DNA of 64,000 bases from positions 62,001-126,000 of the forward strand of contig NZ_LAHO01000001.1 in the NCBI RefSeq assembly GCF_000987775.1, in the 5' to 3' direction. A program made the position numbers and the translations under genes. Position 1 is the stretch's first letter. Every line of letters starts with the position of its first letter. Under the pieces are notes generated by a model that ran no database searches, was not told where the DNA came from, and saw only the letters and a list, made by a program, of their open reading frames with translations. This stretch comes from Arsukibacterium ikkense. Lineage in GTDB: Bacteria; Pseudomonadota; Gammaproteobacteria; Enterobacterales; Alteromonadaceae. This document shows positions 51,826-61,937 of this stretch, in pieces.

Positions 51826-53166
51826 TTATTTACGTAAATCAACCTGACTGTTTGCAATAGCCCGGGTCATTATCAGCCAGGCCTGCAGATTTTGCTGCAA
51901 GGCAGCCGGGTCAATTTTATCCAGGGTATCGTTAGGTGTATGGTGATAATCAAAGTAATCGGTGCCATCCTGTTGCAGGGTAGCCACCGGTACCCCCTGT
52001 GCTTTTAAAACGGACACATCCGGCCCACCTGATGCGGTATTGGTGCCCGCTTCAATGCCTAAGTGTTTTAACTGTTGCTGCACTTGTGCGCCAAACGCCA
52101 ATGCCTGTTCTCCAAAGCCAGTATCAAAGCGCCAGACTCTGCCGGCACCAAAGTCTGATTCAGAAGCAAATACGTGGTTGTTTAAGTTGGCGGCATGGCG
52201 GGCGGCATAAGCGCGGGCACCAATCAGACCACCTTCTTCATTGCCAAATAACACCACGCGGATGGTACGCTCAGGTTGTTCTTTTTTCAGTAAAGCGGCG
52301 GTGGCCATGACGATGCCGACCCCGGCACCATCGTCCAGCGCGCCGGTGCCTTCATCCCAGGAGTCGATATGAGCGCTGATCAGTACAATTTCATCCGGCC
52401 TTTTGCTGCCGGTAATTTCTGCAATAACGTTGTGGCTGGTTACTTCACCCGGCAGGTTGTTTTGCATATGCAGGCTTAAGCGGGCTTCCGGATTAATCGC
52501 CAGTATTTTGCTCAGTTGCTGGGCGTCGGGTACCGAAATAGCGGCAGCGGGGATCCTCGTCACATCATCCTGATAGCGCATAATGCCGGTATGAGCAAAG
52601 CGGTTATTGCTGGTGCCCACCGAACGAATAATAATAGCTTTGGCACCTTGCTTAGCGGCTTCCACCGCACCTTGCGCCCGGGCACCGACCACCTGACCAT
52701 AGAAACCGCCACGAATATCTTTACGCAGGGTTTGGTTAATAAACACAATCTTACCTTTGACACTGGCCGGGTCGGCTTGTTGTAGTTGCTGCAGATTATC
52801 AAACATTATTACCTGGCTGGTAATGCCATCGAAGGGAGTGCCAACAGAACCACCCAGCGCAGTCAGTACCAGGGCCTGGTTAAAAGGCGCTTCAACCCGC
52901 AAGCTGGCATTACCTCGCTCCCAGTATTGCATGGTAAAAGGCTCACTCCAGACTTTATCAAAACCCAGCTGCTTAAATTTTTGCTCAGCCCAGGCGACAG
53001 CCCGTGCATCGGCTTCGCTGCCCGCTAAACGCGGGCCTACTTCGACGGTTAGTGATTCCACCAGCTGATAAGCGAGGTCATTATTCAGGTCCAGTTGGCT
53101 AGCCTGGGGGGTACTGGTTACTGCAAAAGTTGCAGCGGCAATTATTGTTGTTATCCACAATTTCAT
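51826..53166 (-). CDS. M28 family zinc aminopeptidase/carboxypeptidase, exported
   Basis: 446 residues with a signal peptide ending near STPQA. The M28 co-catalytic zinc ligands are visible: H and D in SAHIDSWDEGTGALDDGAG, E pair in FGNEEGGLIGA, D in ESDFGAGR and the final H in YFDYHHTPNDTLD. A PA-like insert (VIMFDNLQQLQQADPASVKGKIVFINQTL) lies around residues 115-205. The closest layout is carboxypeptidase Q/aminopeptidase-type secreted enzymes of marine bacteria. It should cut peptides in the periplasm or outside the cell. Confidence 0.9.
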   Translation of the reverse strand: MKLWITTIIAAATFAVTSTPQASQLDLNNDLAYQLVESLTVEVGPRLAGSEADARAVAWAEQKFKQLGFDKVWSEPFTMQYWERGNASLRVEAPFNQALVLTALGGSVGTPFDGITSQVIMFDNLQQLQQADPASVKGKIVFINQTLRKDIRGGFYGQVVGARAQGAVEAAKQGAKAIIIRSVGTSNNRFAHTGIMRYQDDVTRIPAAAISVPDAQQLSKILAINPEARLSLHMQNNLPGEVTSHNVIAEITGSKRPDEIVLISAHIDSWDEGTGALDDGAGVGIVMATAALLKKEQPERTIRVVLFGNEEGGLIGARAYAARHAANLNNHVFASESDFGAGRVWRFDTGFGEQALAFGAQVQQQLKHLGIEAGTNTASGGPDVSVLKAQGVPVATLQQDGTDYFDYHHTPNDTLDKIDPAALQQNLQAWLIMTRAIANSQVDLRK

Positions 53167-53320
53167 CTTTTCATTCAGCCTTAGTATTGTTACATTATCG
53201 GGACTTTAGCATGCTTTGCAGGCCAGCCCTAGTGGTGGGCGTTGAAACGCATTTTGCTCAGGATGAAGCTTCTCGTCGAAGCGTTTTATTCCACAAATTT
53301 ATGGTATTGAGGCTTCACGG

Positions 53321-53698
53321 ATGCAAGCTATACAACCTTTCACTTCGGCGCTGCTGGTTGATGATACCAGTACGGTCCGGGAATTTCTGCGACAAATTCT
53401 TAGTCAGCTTGGTATTGCTACCATATATGAAGCTGCGGATGGCGCCACTGCGGACCACATCTTTAGCACTTACCATCCTCAGTTAGTTTTTCTTGATATT
53501 CAGCTGCCAGACATTAATGGCAAGGTATTATTACAGCGTTTTAAGCAACAGGATATGCGCACCCATGTGTTTATGGTGTCGGCTTACTCCAGTGTTGAAA
53601 ACCTGAAGGATGCGATTGCCGGTGGTGCTAATGCTTTCGTGGTTAAACCGTTTTCGGCAAAGCGAATATGTAACTTAGTAACGTCACTGCCTCATTAG
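53321..53698 (+). CDS. Single-domain response regulator
   Basis: 125 residues, only a CheY-like receiver: D14/D15 acidic pair, D59 phospho-acceptor in VFLDIQLPDI, S87 in FMVSAYS and K109 in VVKPFS. There is no output domain and no kinase nearby; it may act as a phosphate relay or by protein contact, as does CheY. The longer overlapping frame at 53130 is a different reading frame and not a gene. Confidence 0.9.
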   Translation: MQAIQPFTSALLVDDTSTVREFLRQILSQLGIATIYEAADGATADHIFSTYHPQLVFLDIQLPDINGKVLLQRFKQQDMRTHVFMVSAYSSVENLKDAIAGGANAFVVKPFSAKRICNLVTSLPH

Positions 53699-53737
53699 TT
53701 GTTATTTTGGCAGTGCTTATTTAATGTTCGTTTAATG

Positions 53738-53768
53738 TATAATCTTGTTAAATAAGAATGATTATCTT
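53738..53768 (+). promoter_or_regulatory. Promoter and possible operator of the HlyU-like gene
   Basis: A perfect TATAAT (53738-53743) precedes an imperfect inverted repeat AAGAATGATTATCTT (53754-53768) in the start region, a plausible ArsR-family autoregulatory site. Confidence 0.45.
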
Positions 53769-53828
53769 GTCGCGTTCGGGTCTAATCGGTAATAATGAAC
53801 CCAATACAGATAGCCAGAGAACTGAAAA

Positions 53829-54122
53829 ATGAACTTGAATGACATGCTGGAAAATTCAGCACACGCCGTTAAGCTGCTTAAGGCTGTATCGAACGAACGA
53901 CGTTTATTAATTTTATGTCACTTGCTGGAAGGTGAGATGTCGGTTGGTGATATTAACGACAAGTTAGACTTAAGTCAGTCGGCATTGTCGCAACATCTGG
54001 CATTACTGCGGCGGCATAAGCTGGTAAAAACCCGCAAAGTGGCGCAAACCGTGTATTACCGGCTAAACAGTAGTGAAGCCGAGCAGCTGATCGCATTAAT
54101 GCATAAACTATATTGCAGCTAA
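53829..54122 (+). CDS. ArsR/SmtB family regulator of the HlyU/BigR type
   Basis: 97 residues with a winged helix: ANERRLLIL-like core (VSNERRLLILCHLLEG), recognition helix LSQSALSQHLALLRRHKLV and wing RKVAQTVYYRL. There are no metal-site residues of the ArsR or SmtB kind, but cysteines C30 and C96 are 66 apart, as in HlyU, YgaV, BigR and SqrR. In BigR, SqrR and YgaV these Cys react with persulfides, derepressing sulfide-handling genes. The N-terminal MNLNDMLENSAHAVKLLKAV closely resembles Vibrio HlyU. No target gene is adjacent. Confidence 0.85.
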   Translation: MNLNDMLENSAHAVKLLKAVSNERRLLILCHLLEGEMSVGDINDKLDLSQSALSQHLALLRRHKLVKTRKVAQTVYYRLNSSEAEQLIALMHKLYCS

Positions 54123-54141
54123 TTTAATAAGGTTTAAAAAC

Positions 54142-54169
54142 AAAAAAGCCAGCTTGCGCTGGCTTTTTT
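54142..54169. terminator. Bidirectional terminator between the HlyU-like gene and rpsT
   Basis: AAAAAAGCCAGC, TTGC loop, GCTGGCTTTTTT: a symmetrical stem ending both converging genes. Confidence 0.93.
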
Positions 54170-54184
54170 GTTGGTAGCTATCAA

Positions 54185-54454
54185 TTAAGCTGTTTTTAAT
54201 GCCTTAACATGCGCATTTAGACGAGCTTTATGACGTGCTGCTTTGTTCTTATGGATCAAGCCTTTGGCCGCCATACGATCAATTACAGGTACCATTTTGT
54301 TAAACGCTTCAGTTGAAGCGGTTACGTCAGCAGTTAATACCGCTGCGTAGGTTTTCTTGATGAAAGTACGCATCATAGAACGTTGACTGGCGTTTTGCTG
54401 ACGACGTTTTTCTGATTGAATTGCGCGCTTCTTAGCAGACTTAATGTTAGCCAA
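54185..54454 (-). CDS. rpsT: 30S ribosomal protein S20
   Basis: 89 residues, [20 protein letters not shown] onward, an all-helical basic protein binding 16S rRNA. The start codon is TTG (54454) behind AGGAG, as in E. coli rpsT, where the UUG start is part of autoregulation. The ATG-initiated longer frame up to 54553 is not used. It is divergent from murJ-ribF-ileS, matching the conserved rpsT-ribF-ileS arrangement. Confidence 0.96.
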   Translation of the reverse strand: MANIKSAKKRAIQSEKRRQQNASQRSMMRTFIKKTYAAVLTADVTASTEAFNKMVPVIDRMAAKGLIHKNKAARHKARLNAHVKALKTA

Positions 54455-54629
54455 GGTAACACTCCTAAAAACTAAAACCGGACTCTTTAAAGGCCGCATA
54501 ATATGCCTATTTAATGGCCCGTTGTCAAATGCTTTCACGTTAAAGTGCAGCAATTAAATTGTTGCAGCTACTGGTAATCGGGTGTGATAACAAGCCAAAA
54601 TAGCCCTGGCGTAAATAAAGGAGTTGCGG

Positions 54630-56204
54630 GTGTCGGGAAAATTACTAAAATCTGGCTTAATTGTCAGTGCTATGACGCTGATTTCACGAGTATTAGGCTT
54701 GATCCGGGATGTAGTGGTGGCTAACTTTGTTGGCGCCGGTGCAACAGCAGACGTATTCTTTTTTGCCAACCGCATCCCGAATTTTTTACGCCGTTTATTT
54801 GCCGAGGGTGCTTTTTCGCAAGCTTTTGTACCGGTATTAAGTGAAGTTAAAGCGCAGCACGGTGATGACGCGGTACGGGAATTAATTGCCAAAGTGGCCG
54901 GTACCCTGGGGGTCATTGTTACTTTGGTTACCCTGTTTGGCGTGATAGCGTCGCCGCTTCTGACTATGTTATTTATGACTGGCTGGTTTATTGAATGGCT
55001 GAACGACGGCCCCGACGCCCAGAAATTTGAATTAGCCAGCCTGATGCTGAAAATCACTTTTCCTTATTTATGGTTTATCAGTCTGGTGGCGCTCAGTGGT
55101 GCTGTGCTCAATACCTATAACCGCTTTGCCGTTGCCGCCTTTACCCCGGTTTTTTTAAATATTGCCATTATTGGCGCTGCCTGGTATCTGGCACCGCAGT
55201 TGAATGAGCCCGCTATGGCCCTGGCCTGGGGGGTATTTATCGGCGGCCTGGTGCAGCTGTTGTTTCAGCTGCCTTTTCTGGCCAAAGCGGGTTTGCTGGT
55301 GCTGCCAAAATGGGGCTGGCGTGACCCTAACGTGACAAAGATCCGCACCCTGATGCTGCCTGCATTGTTTGGTGTGTCGGTCAGCCAGATTAATTTATTG
55401 TTTGATACGGTGATAGCGTCGTTTTTACTGACTGGCGCCGTCAGCTGGTTGTACTATTCTGACCGACTGATCGAGTTTCCACTGGGGTTGTTTGGTATTG
55501 CCATTGCCACGGTGATTCTACCTAATTTATCGCGCCATCATGCCAGTGCCAGCGGCGCGAAGTTTCGCCATACTCTGGACTGGGCCATCCGCTTTGTCGC
55601 CATGTTTGGCTTACCGGCGATGGCGGCACTGATGGTGCTGGCGCAGCCTATTATTATGCTGCTGTTTATGCGCGGCGAATTCAGTCAGCAAGATGTGATG
55701 ATGGTATCGTACAGCCTGATAGCCTACGCCACCGGCTTATTGAGTTTTATGCTGATTAAAGTGCTTGCCCCGGGTTTTTACGCCCGCCAGGATATTAAAA
55801 CCCCGGTACGGATTGGTATTATTGCCATGGTTGCGAATATGGGGTTGAACCTGCTACTGGCACCCTGGCTTAGTTATGTTGGTCTGGCGCTGGCAACGGC
55901 TTTATCAGCCAGCTTAAATGCTTATTTACTATATCGGGGGCTGGTGTTGGCTGGTGTGTTTAGTTTTAGTAAATCCAGCTGGGTGTTTCTGCTGAAGATA
56001 GCTCTGGCCAGTAGCGTGATGGCCGCGGGCTTGTATTGGCTAAGCCCGCCGTTTGCGGCCTGGCTACTGCTGGATTTCTGGGCGCAGGCGAGCCGGCTGG
56101 GGTTGTTATGTGTGCTGGGTATTGTCAGTTATTTTGTTATGTTGTGGCTGCTGGGGGTGCGGTTATCCCATTTTCGTGTGCAAACTATTGCTGAAAGCAA
56201 TTAA
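54630..56204 (+). CDS. murJ: Lipid II flippase MurJ
   Basis: 524 residues from the GTG seven bases after AAGGAG; the TTG six bases earlier is less well spaced. MOP-superfamily protein with about 14 hydrophobic segments. Conserved features are RVLGLIRD, DVFFFANRIPNFLRRLFAEGAFSQAFVP and, later, FPLGLFGIAIATVILPNLSRHHA. It moves lipid II across the inner membrane for peptidoglycan synthesis. It lies directly upstream of ribF, a common order outside the Enterobacteria. Confidence 0.95.
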   Translation: MSGKLLKSGLIVSAMTLISRVLGLIRDVVVANFVGAGATADVFFFANRIPNFLRRLFAEGAFSQAFVPVLSEVKAQHGDDAVRELIAKVAGTLGVIVTLVTLFGVIASPLLTMLFMTGWFIEWLNDGPDAQKFELASLMLKITFPYLWFISLVALSGAVLNTYNRFAVAAFTPVFLNIAIIGAAWYLAPQLNEPAMALAWGVFIGGLVQLLFQLPFLAKAGLLVLPKWGWRDPNVTKIRTLMLPALFGVSVSQINLLFDTVIASFLLTGAVSWLYYSDRLIEFPLGLFGIAIATVILPNLSRHHASASGAKFRHTLDWAIRFVAMFGLPAMAALMVLAQPIIMLLFMRGEFSQQDVMMVSYSLIAYATGLLSFMLIKVLAPGFYARQDIKTPVRIGIIAMVANMGLNLLLAPWLSYVGLALATALSASLNAYLLYRGLVLAGVFSFSKSSWVFLLKIALASSVMAAGLYWLSPPFAAWLLLDFWAQASRLGLLCVLGIVSYFVMLWLLGVRLSHFRVQTIAESN

Positions 56205-56258
56205 GTTAGTGGTTATAATGCCGCGTTTATCAGCAGTAACAGCAACCTTAAGGCAGGC

Positions 56259-57209
56259 ATGGAGTTAATTCGCGGCTTACATAATATTCAACCCCGGCAC
56301 CATGGCTGTGTGTTGACCATAGGTAATTTTGATGGTGTGCATCTGGGGCATCAGGCGGTGCTGCAAAAGGTGCAGGCTATTGCTAAGCGTTTAACCCTGC
56401 CATCCTGCGTGATGGTATTTGAACCGCAACCGCTGGAATTGTTTGCTGGTAGCGCTGCACCGGCCCGCTTAAGCCGTTTTCGGGAAAAATATACAGAACT
56501 GGCCCGGCTGGGCATTGACCGTTTAGTTTGTGTTGGCTTTAATCCGACGTTTGCTGCCATGCAACCTGCAGTTTTTATTGAGCAATTGTTGTTAAAACAG
56601 CTTGGTGCCCAGCAGTTGATTGTTGGCGATGATTTTCGCTTTGGTAACAACAGAGCGGGCGATTTTGCTATGCTGGCACTGGCCGCGGAACGCTATCAGT
56701 TTGGTTTGAACAGCACCTCCAGTTTAAAACTGGGACAACAACGGGTAAGCAGTACTTTGATCAGACAAGCCCTGCAACATGATGATTTATCGGCAGCGGC
56801 CGCGATGTTAGGCCGGCCGTTCAGTCTGACGGGGCGGGTGCGGCATGGCCGCAAGCTGGGGCGGGATTTAGGTTTTCCCACCGCGAATGTCTGGTTATAC
56901 CGGCGCAAACTGCCGGTAGGCGGTGTCTATGCCATTACTGCGCAAACCAAATATGGCTGCTTTCAGGGCGTGGCCAATATTGGCAACCGACCGACGGTAC
57001 AAGGTCAGCGTGAACAGTTAGAAGCACACCTTTTTGATTTTAAAGCTGATTTATATGGCAGCCAGATAGCGGTAACTTTGCATCATAAGTTACGCAATGA
57101 ACAACGCTTTGCTGATTTGGCGGCGTTACAACAGCAAATTACGGCAGATATGCACGCTGCCAAAACTTATTTTAGTCGGCTGGCCAAAACTGCCAGCAGC
57201 CTTAGCTAA
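56259..57209 (+). CDS. ribF: Bifunctional riboflavin kinase/FAD synthetase
   Basis: RibF makes FMN from riboflavin and then FAD, both with ATP. The N-terminal nucleotidyltransferase domain has TIGNFDGVHLGHQ and VGDDFRFGNNRAGD; the C-terminal kinase domain has GRVRHGRKLGRDLGFPTANV and GVANIGNRPTV. Length of 316 is normal. It heads the ribF-ileS-lspA-fkpB-ispH run. Confidence 0.96.
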   Translation: MELIRGLHNIQPRHHGCVLTIGNFDGVHLGHQAVLQKVQAIAKRLTLPSCVMVFEPQPLELFAGSAAPARLSRFREKYTELARLGIDRLVCVGFNPTFAAMQPAVFIEQLLLKQLGAQQLIVGDDFRFGNNRAGDFAMLALAAERYQFGLNSTSSLKLGQQRVSSTLIRQALQHDDLSAAAAMLGRPFSLTGRVRHGRKLGRDLGFPTANVWLYRRKLPVGGVYAITAQTKYGCFQGVANIGNRPTVQGQREQLEAHLFDFKADLYGSQIAVTLHHKLRNEQRFADLAALQQQITADMHAAKTYFSRLAKTASSLS

Positions 57210-57230
57210 CTTTAAAACGGAATAATACGG

Positions 57231-60059
57231 ATGAGCGATTATAAGCATACCCTTAACTTGCCAGAAACGGCCTTTGCCATGCGTGGCAACCTGGCCCAGC
57301 GCGAGCCGCAAATGCTGGCAGAGTGGACGGCAGATGGCCTGTATCAGCAGATCCGCAGTGCCAAACAAGGCAAAAAGAGCTTTATTCTGCATGATGGCCC
57401 ACCGTATGCCAATGGCAATATTCATATTGGCCATGCCGTTAATAAAATTTTAAAAGACATTATTGTTAAAGCGAAAACGTTGTCAGATTTTGATGCGCCC
57501 TATGTGCCGGGTTGGGACTGCCATGGCTTGCCGATTGAGCTGGTGGTAGAGAAAAAGCACGGTAAACCCGGCGTAAAATTATCGGTTGCGGAATTTCGCC
57601 AGCATTGCCGCGATTATGCGCAAAGCCAAATAGAAGCGCAGAAAACCGATTTTATCCGCTTAGGCGTTTTGGGCGACTGGGATAACCCGTACCGCACTAT
57701 GGATTTCAGCTCGGAAGCGAATATTATCCGGGTGCTGGGCCGGATTATCGATAATGGTCATCTGCAGCAAGGTTCGAAGCCGGTACATTGGTGTACCGAT
57801 TGTGGCTCGGCGCTGGCTGAGGCTGAAGTGGAATATCAGGATAAAGTATCACCGGCGATTGATGTGCGGTTTAAGGTGGTCGATGAGCAGCTGGTCGATA
57901 AATTTGATCACCCTGAGCAGCATAGCGGCCAGGGCCCGGTATCGGTGGTGATCTGGACCACCACCCCCTGGACTATTCCGGCTAACCGCGCGGTAGCTGT
58001 GCATGCCAAACTGGATTACAGCCTGGTGCAGATTGAGCAGGGGCCAAATGGCCCGGAGCGGTTAATTATTGCCACCGATCTGGTGAATGACGTGATGGCC
58101 CGCGCCAATATCGAACATTACCATGCGCTGGGCTTTTGTAAAGGTGCCGCATTAGAGTTGGCCCAGTTACGCCACCCACTTTATGATTTCAGTGTGCCGG
58201 TAATTTTGGGCGAGCATGTAACCACTGAGTCCGGTACCGGCTGTGTGCATACGGCCCCTGGCCATGGCCAGGAAGACTTTGTCGTCGGCAAGCAGTATGG
58301 CCTGGAAGTGGCAAACCCGGTTGGCGCCAATGGCGTTTACTTACCGGATACGCCGCTGTTTGCCGGCCAGCATGTGTTTAAAGCCAACGACAGTGTGGTG
58401 GAAGCGCTAAAAGCTGCCGGTGCGTTACTGGTGCATAAAGCCTATAAGCACAGCTACCCTCATTGCTGGCGCCATAAAACACCTATTATATTCCGCGCCA
58501 CGCCGCAGTGGTTTATCAGTATGGATAAGCAGGGCTTACGCGACAAGTCGCTGGCTGAAATTGCTAACACCCGCTGGATCCCGGACTGGGGCCAGCAGCG
58601 GATTGAAAAAATGGTGGCAGGTCGTCCGGATTGGTGTATTTCGCGTCAGCGTACCTGGGGCGTACCTATTGCGCTGTTTGTCGATAAAGACACCGGTGCC
58701 TTGCATCCGGATACGCAAAGCTTACTGGAGCAGGTAGCCAGAAAAGTGGAGCAGGGCGGTATTCAGGCCTGGTTTGATTTAGAAGCAAGCGAACTGCTGG
58801 GGGTTGATGCTGAGCAATACGTCAAAGTCAGTGATACGCTGGATGTCTGGTTTGACTCAGGAGTGACTCATGCTTTTGTAGTTGACCAGCGCCCCGAATT
58901 TAAGCACGCCACACAGGCTGATTTATATCTGGAAGGCTCTGATCAGCATCGTGGCTGGTTTATGTCATCGTTAATGACCGGGGTTGCCAGCAAAGCGCAT
59001 GCACCTTATCGGCAGGTGCTGACTCACGGTTTTACTGTGGATGGTGAAGGCCGCAAAATGTCTAAATCCTTAGGCAATGTGGTTTCGCCGCAAGACGTCA
59101 TGAACAAACTGGGTGCTGATATTTTACGGTTATGGGTGGCCACGGCCGACTATACCTCTGAGATGACAGTGTCAGATGAAATTCTGAACCGCGCTGCCGA
59201 CAAATACCGGCGCATCCGCAATACTGCACGCTTTTTGCTGGCTAACCTGAATGGTTTTAACCCGGCAACCGATTTAGTGCCGTTTAGCGAAATGGTTGAG
59301 CTGGACTTATGGATGGTTAGCCGCGCTGCCAAATTACAGCTGGAAATTGTTGAGGCGTATGACAACTATCAGTTCCATCAGGTGAGCCAGAAATTAATGA
59401 ATTTCTGTACCGTGGAGCTGGGCAGTTTTTATCTGGATGTGATTAAAGACCGCCAGTACACCGCGCACCAAAACAGTGTGGCCCGCCGGTCCTGCCAAAC
59501 GGCGTTGTACCATATTGCGCAGGCGATGGTACGCTGGATGGCACCAATTATGAGCTTTACGGCTCAGGAAATCTGGCAGGCGCTGCCTGGCGAGCGCAGT
59601 AAATATGTGTTTACCGAGGTTTGGTATGACGTGCTGGCGACCGTTGCTGCCGGCCAGTTTGACGACAATTACTGGCAACAGGTGCTACAGGTACGGGACG
59701 AGGTAAACAAGGTGCTGGAAGCAGCACGGCGCGAGGATAGAATTGGCGCCTCACTGCAAGCCGAAGTCACCCTGTATGCCAATGCAGAGCTTGCTGCTGC
59801 GCTAAGTAAATTGGGTGACGAGCTGCGCTTTGCCTTAATTACCTCTACCGCGCAGGTCAGTACCGAGGCGCCACCGGCTACAGCGGTGGCCACTGATATT
59901 GCCGGGTTAAGTGTGCTGGTAAGCGCCTCTGCGGCGCCGAAGTGTGAACGCTGCTGGCATCACCGGCACGATGTTGGCGCTGATACGGCCCATCCTGGTA
60001 TTTGCTTGCGTTGTGTTAGTAATGTCGCAGGCAGCGGCGAGCAACGGAAGTTTGCCTGA
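57231..60059 (+). CDS. ileS: Isoleucyl-tRNA synthetase
   Basis: 942 residues, class I: HIGH-type motif in [15 protein letters not shown], the editing (CP1) domain with [13 protein letters not shown], and the KMSKS loop in [12 protein letters not shown]. The C-terminal zinc site is [12 protein letters not shown] plus CLRCV. It charges tRNA(Ile) and hydrolyses mischarged Val. Its stop overlaps the lspA start by one base (TGATG). Confidence 0.97.
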   Translation: MSDYKHTLNLPETAFAMRGNLAQREPQMLAEWTADGLYQQIRSAKQGKKSFILHDGPPYANGNIHIGHAVNKILKDIIVKAKTLSDFDAPYVPGWDCHGLPIELVVEKKHGKPGVKLSVAEFRQHCRDYAQSQIEAQKTDFIRLGVLGDWDNPYRTMDFSSEANIIRVLGRIIDNGHLQQGSKPVHWCTDCGSALAEAEVEYQDKVSPAIDVRFKVVDEQLVDKFDHPEQHSGQGPVSVVIWTTTPWTIPANRAVAVHAKLDYSLVQIEQGPNGPERLIIATDLVNDVMARANIEHYHALGFCKGAALELAQLRHPLYDFSVPVILGEHVTTESGTGCVHTAPGHGQEDFVVGKQYGLEVANPVGANGVYLPDTPLFAGQHVFKANDSVVEALKAAGALLVHKAYKHSYPHCWRHKTPIIFRATPQWFISMDKQGLRDKSLAEIANTRWIPDWGQQRIEKMVAGRPDWCISRQRTWGVPIALFVDKDTGALHPDTQSLLEQVARKVEQGGIQAWFDLEASELLGVDAEQYVKVSDTLDVWFDSGVTHAFVVDQRPEFKHATQADLYLEGSDQHRGWFMSSLMTGVASKAHAPYRQVLTHGFTVDGEGRKMSKSLGNVVSPQDVMNKLGADILRLWVATADYTSEMTVSDEILNRAADKYRRIRNTARFLLANLNGFNPATDLVPFSEMVELDLWMVSRAAKLQLEIVEAYDNYQFHQVSQKLMNFCTVELGSFYLDVIKDRQYTAHQNSVARRSCQTALYHIAQAMVRWMAPIMSFTAQEIWQALPGERSKYVFTEVWYDVLATVAAGQFDDNYWQQVLQVRDEVNKVLEAARREDRIGASLQAEVTLYANAELAAALSKLGDELRFALITSTAQVSTEAPPATAVATDIAGLSVLVSASAAPKCERCWHHRHDVGADTAHPGICLRCVSNVAGSGEQRKFA

Positions 60060-60550
60060 TGCGCTTGTTTAAAGAAACAGGCTGGCGCTGGTGGTGGCTG
60101 ATTATCGGTTTTATTGTGCTGGATCAGCTGACTAAGCAAGTGGTGCATCAGCAAATGGCATTGTACGATTCGATTGAATTGCTACCCTTTTTCAACCTGA
60201 CCTATGTGCGTAATTATGGTGCGGCCTTCTCTTTTTTAAGTGATGCCGGCGGCTGGCAGCGTTGGTTTTTTACCTTGATTGCCGTGGTTATCAGTATGGT
60301 GATTGCCGTGTGGCTGAGCCGGGTGGGGCGGCAGGAACTGAAATTAAATCTGGCACTGGCGCTGGTGCTGGCTGGTGCTATTGGCAACTTAATTGACCGG
60401 ATGGTATTCGGTTATGTCATCGACTTTTTCCATTTGTACTATCAGAACTGGCACTACCCGGCATTTAATATTGCTGACTCAGTGATCTGTATTGGCGCGG
60501 GCCTGCTAATCTGGGATAGTTTTAGCAGTAAAGCAGAGGATAAAGCATGA
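60059..60550 (+). CDS. lspA: Lipoprotein signal peptidase (signal peptidase II)
   Basis: 163 residues, four transmembrane segments. The catalytic aspartates are in NLIDRMVFGYVIDFFH and FNIADS; DQLTKQVV and VRNYGAAFSFL are also conserved. It cleaves signal peptides of prolipoproteins after lipidation at the inner membrane. Coupled to ileS and, by an ATGA overlap, to fkpB. Confidence 0.96.
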   Translation: MRLFKETGWRWWWLIIGFIVLDQLTKQVVHQQMALYDSIELLPFFNLTYVRNYGAAFSFLSDAGGWQRWFFTLIAVVISMVIAVWLSRVGRQELKLNLALALVLAGAIGNLIDRMVFGYVIDFFHLYYQNWHYPAFNIADSVICIGAGLLIWDSFSSKAEDKA

Positions 60551-60984
60551 CGCAGTCGCAAATCGGCCCAACCAGTACGGTGTTGTTTCATTTTGACATT
60601 ACCTTAACCGACGGCAGTGCTGCCGAAAGTACCCGGGTGCACAATAAACCCGCTAAATTGCAAATGGGCGATAACAGTATTTCTCCGGCGTTTGAAGCCC
60701 ATTTGCTGGGTATGGTTGCTGGGGCAAAGAAAACCTTCACCCTGCAACCAGAAGATGCCTATGGCATGCCCAACCCTGACAATATTTATTATGTTGATCG
60801 CAGCAAATTCTCGATTGATGCACCGGCGAAAGTAGGCAGTATTATTGGCTTTGCGATGCCAGATGGCTCTGAGTTACCGGGGCTGGTGCGTGATGTGGTT
60901 GGCGATTCGGTGACAGTGGATTTTAATCATCCGCTGGCCGGGCAAACCCTGACCTTTAATGTTGAAATTGTAAAAGTGAGCTAA
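60547..60984 (+). CDS. fkpB: FKBP-type peptidyl-prolyl isomerase FkpB (SlpA)
   Basis: 145 residues: SlyD/SlpA-type FKBP with an inserted IF loop ([23 protein letters not shown] and [12 protein letters not shown]). No His-rich SlyD tail. It assists protein folding in the cytosol. ATGA overlap with lspA. Confidence 0.93.
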   Translation: MTQSQIGPTSTVLFHFDITLTDGSAAESTRVHNKPAKLQMGDNSISPAFEAHLLGMVAGAKKTFTLQPEDAYGMPNPDNIYYVDRSKFSIDAPAKVGSIIGFAMPDGSELPGLVRDVVGDSVTVDFNHPLAGQTLTFNVEIVKVS

Positions 60985-60988
60985 GCAG

Positions 60989-61918
60989 ATGGATATTTTG
61001 TTAGCCAACCCCCGTGGGTTTTGTGCCGGGGTCGACCGGGCCATCAGTATTGTGGAGCGGGCACTGGAATTGTACGAACACCCCATTTACGTGCGGCATG
61101 AGGTGGTGCATAACAAATTTGTGGTGGATGGCTTGCGGCGCAGCGGTGCGGTGTTTGTCGATGAGCTGGACGAAGTACCCGATGGCAATATTGTTATTTT
61201 CAGTGCCCATGGCGTGTCGCAAGCCGTGCGCGAAACCGCCAAACAGCGCGGTTTAAAAGTATTTGATGCTACCTGCCCCCTGGTAACCAAGGTGCATATG
61301 GAAGTGACCCGGGCCAGCCGTAAAGGTATTGAGTGTATTTTGATTGGCCATGCCGGCCATCCGGAAGTTGAAGGCACCATGGGCCAGTACGATAACCTGG
61401 CCGGTGGTATTTATCTGGTAGAGTCTGCGGAGGATGTTGCTAGGCTACAGGTGAAAAATCCGGCGCAATTATGCTATTCCAGCCAGACTACCTTGTCGGT
61501 TGATGATACGGCTGATGTGATTACTGCGCTGCGTAATCGTTTTCCTGAGATCGACGGGCCACGCAAAGATGATATTTGCTATGCCACCCAGAACCGGCAG
61601 GATGCGGTGCGTGATTTGGCATCGAAGGCAGACTTACTGTTAGTGGTTGGAGCCAAAAACAGCAGTAATTCTAACCGCTTACGTGAGCTTGCTGAAAAAA
61701 TGGGCTGTATCGCTTACTTAATAGATACCGCTAATGATATTCAGCAAAGCTGGCTGGATAATGTTAAGGCGGTAGGAGTAACCGCCGGTGCCTCAGCCCC
61801 TGAAGTATTAGTGCAACAGGTTGTGGCGCAGCTGAAAATGTGGGGTGGTAACACCGTGAATGAAAACCCCGGTCGACCTGAAAACGTGGTATTTGCTATT
61901 CCGGCAGAGCTGCGTTAA
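60989..61918 (+). CDS. ispH: 4-hydroxy-3-methylbut-2-enyl diphosphate reductase
   Basis: IspH carries out the last step of the MEP isoprenoid route, giving IPP and DMAPP. The three cluster-binding cysteines are in [24 protein letters not shown] and [10 protein letters not shown]. Length of 309 is normal. Ends the conserved run. Confidence 0.97.
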   Translation: MDILLANPRGFCAGVDRAISIVERALELYEHPIYVRHEVVHNKFVVDGLRRSGAVFVDELDEVPDGNIVIFSAHGVSQAVRETAKQRGLKVFDATCPLVTKVHMEVTRASRKGIECILIGHAGHPEVEGTMGQYDNLAGGIYLVESAEDVARLQVKNPAQLCYSSQTTLSVDDTADVITALRNRFPEIDGPRKDDICYATQNRQDAVRDLASKADLLLVVGAKNSSNSNRLRELAEKMGCIAYLIDTANDIQQSWLDNVKAVGVTAGASAPEVLVQQVVAQLKMWGGNTVNENPGRPENVVFAIPAELR

Positions 61919-61937
61919 CCGCGCAAAGGGAGCTAAG

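Noticed and set aside
53130-53486. 118-residue ORF over the M28 start and the response-regulator gene
   Set aside because: It is in a different frame from the clear receiver domain and has no family features.
54455-54553. Longer ATG-initiated S20 protein
   Set aside because: S20 starts at ANIKSAKK after the initiator; the TTG at 54454 has AGGAG and is the conserved start codon.
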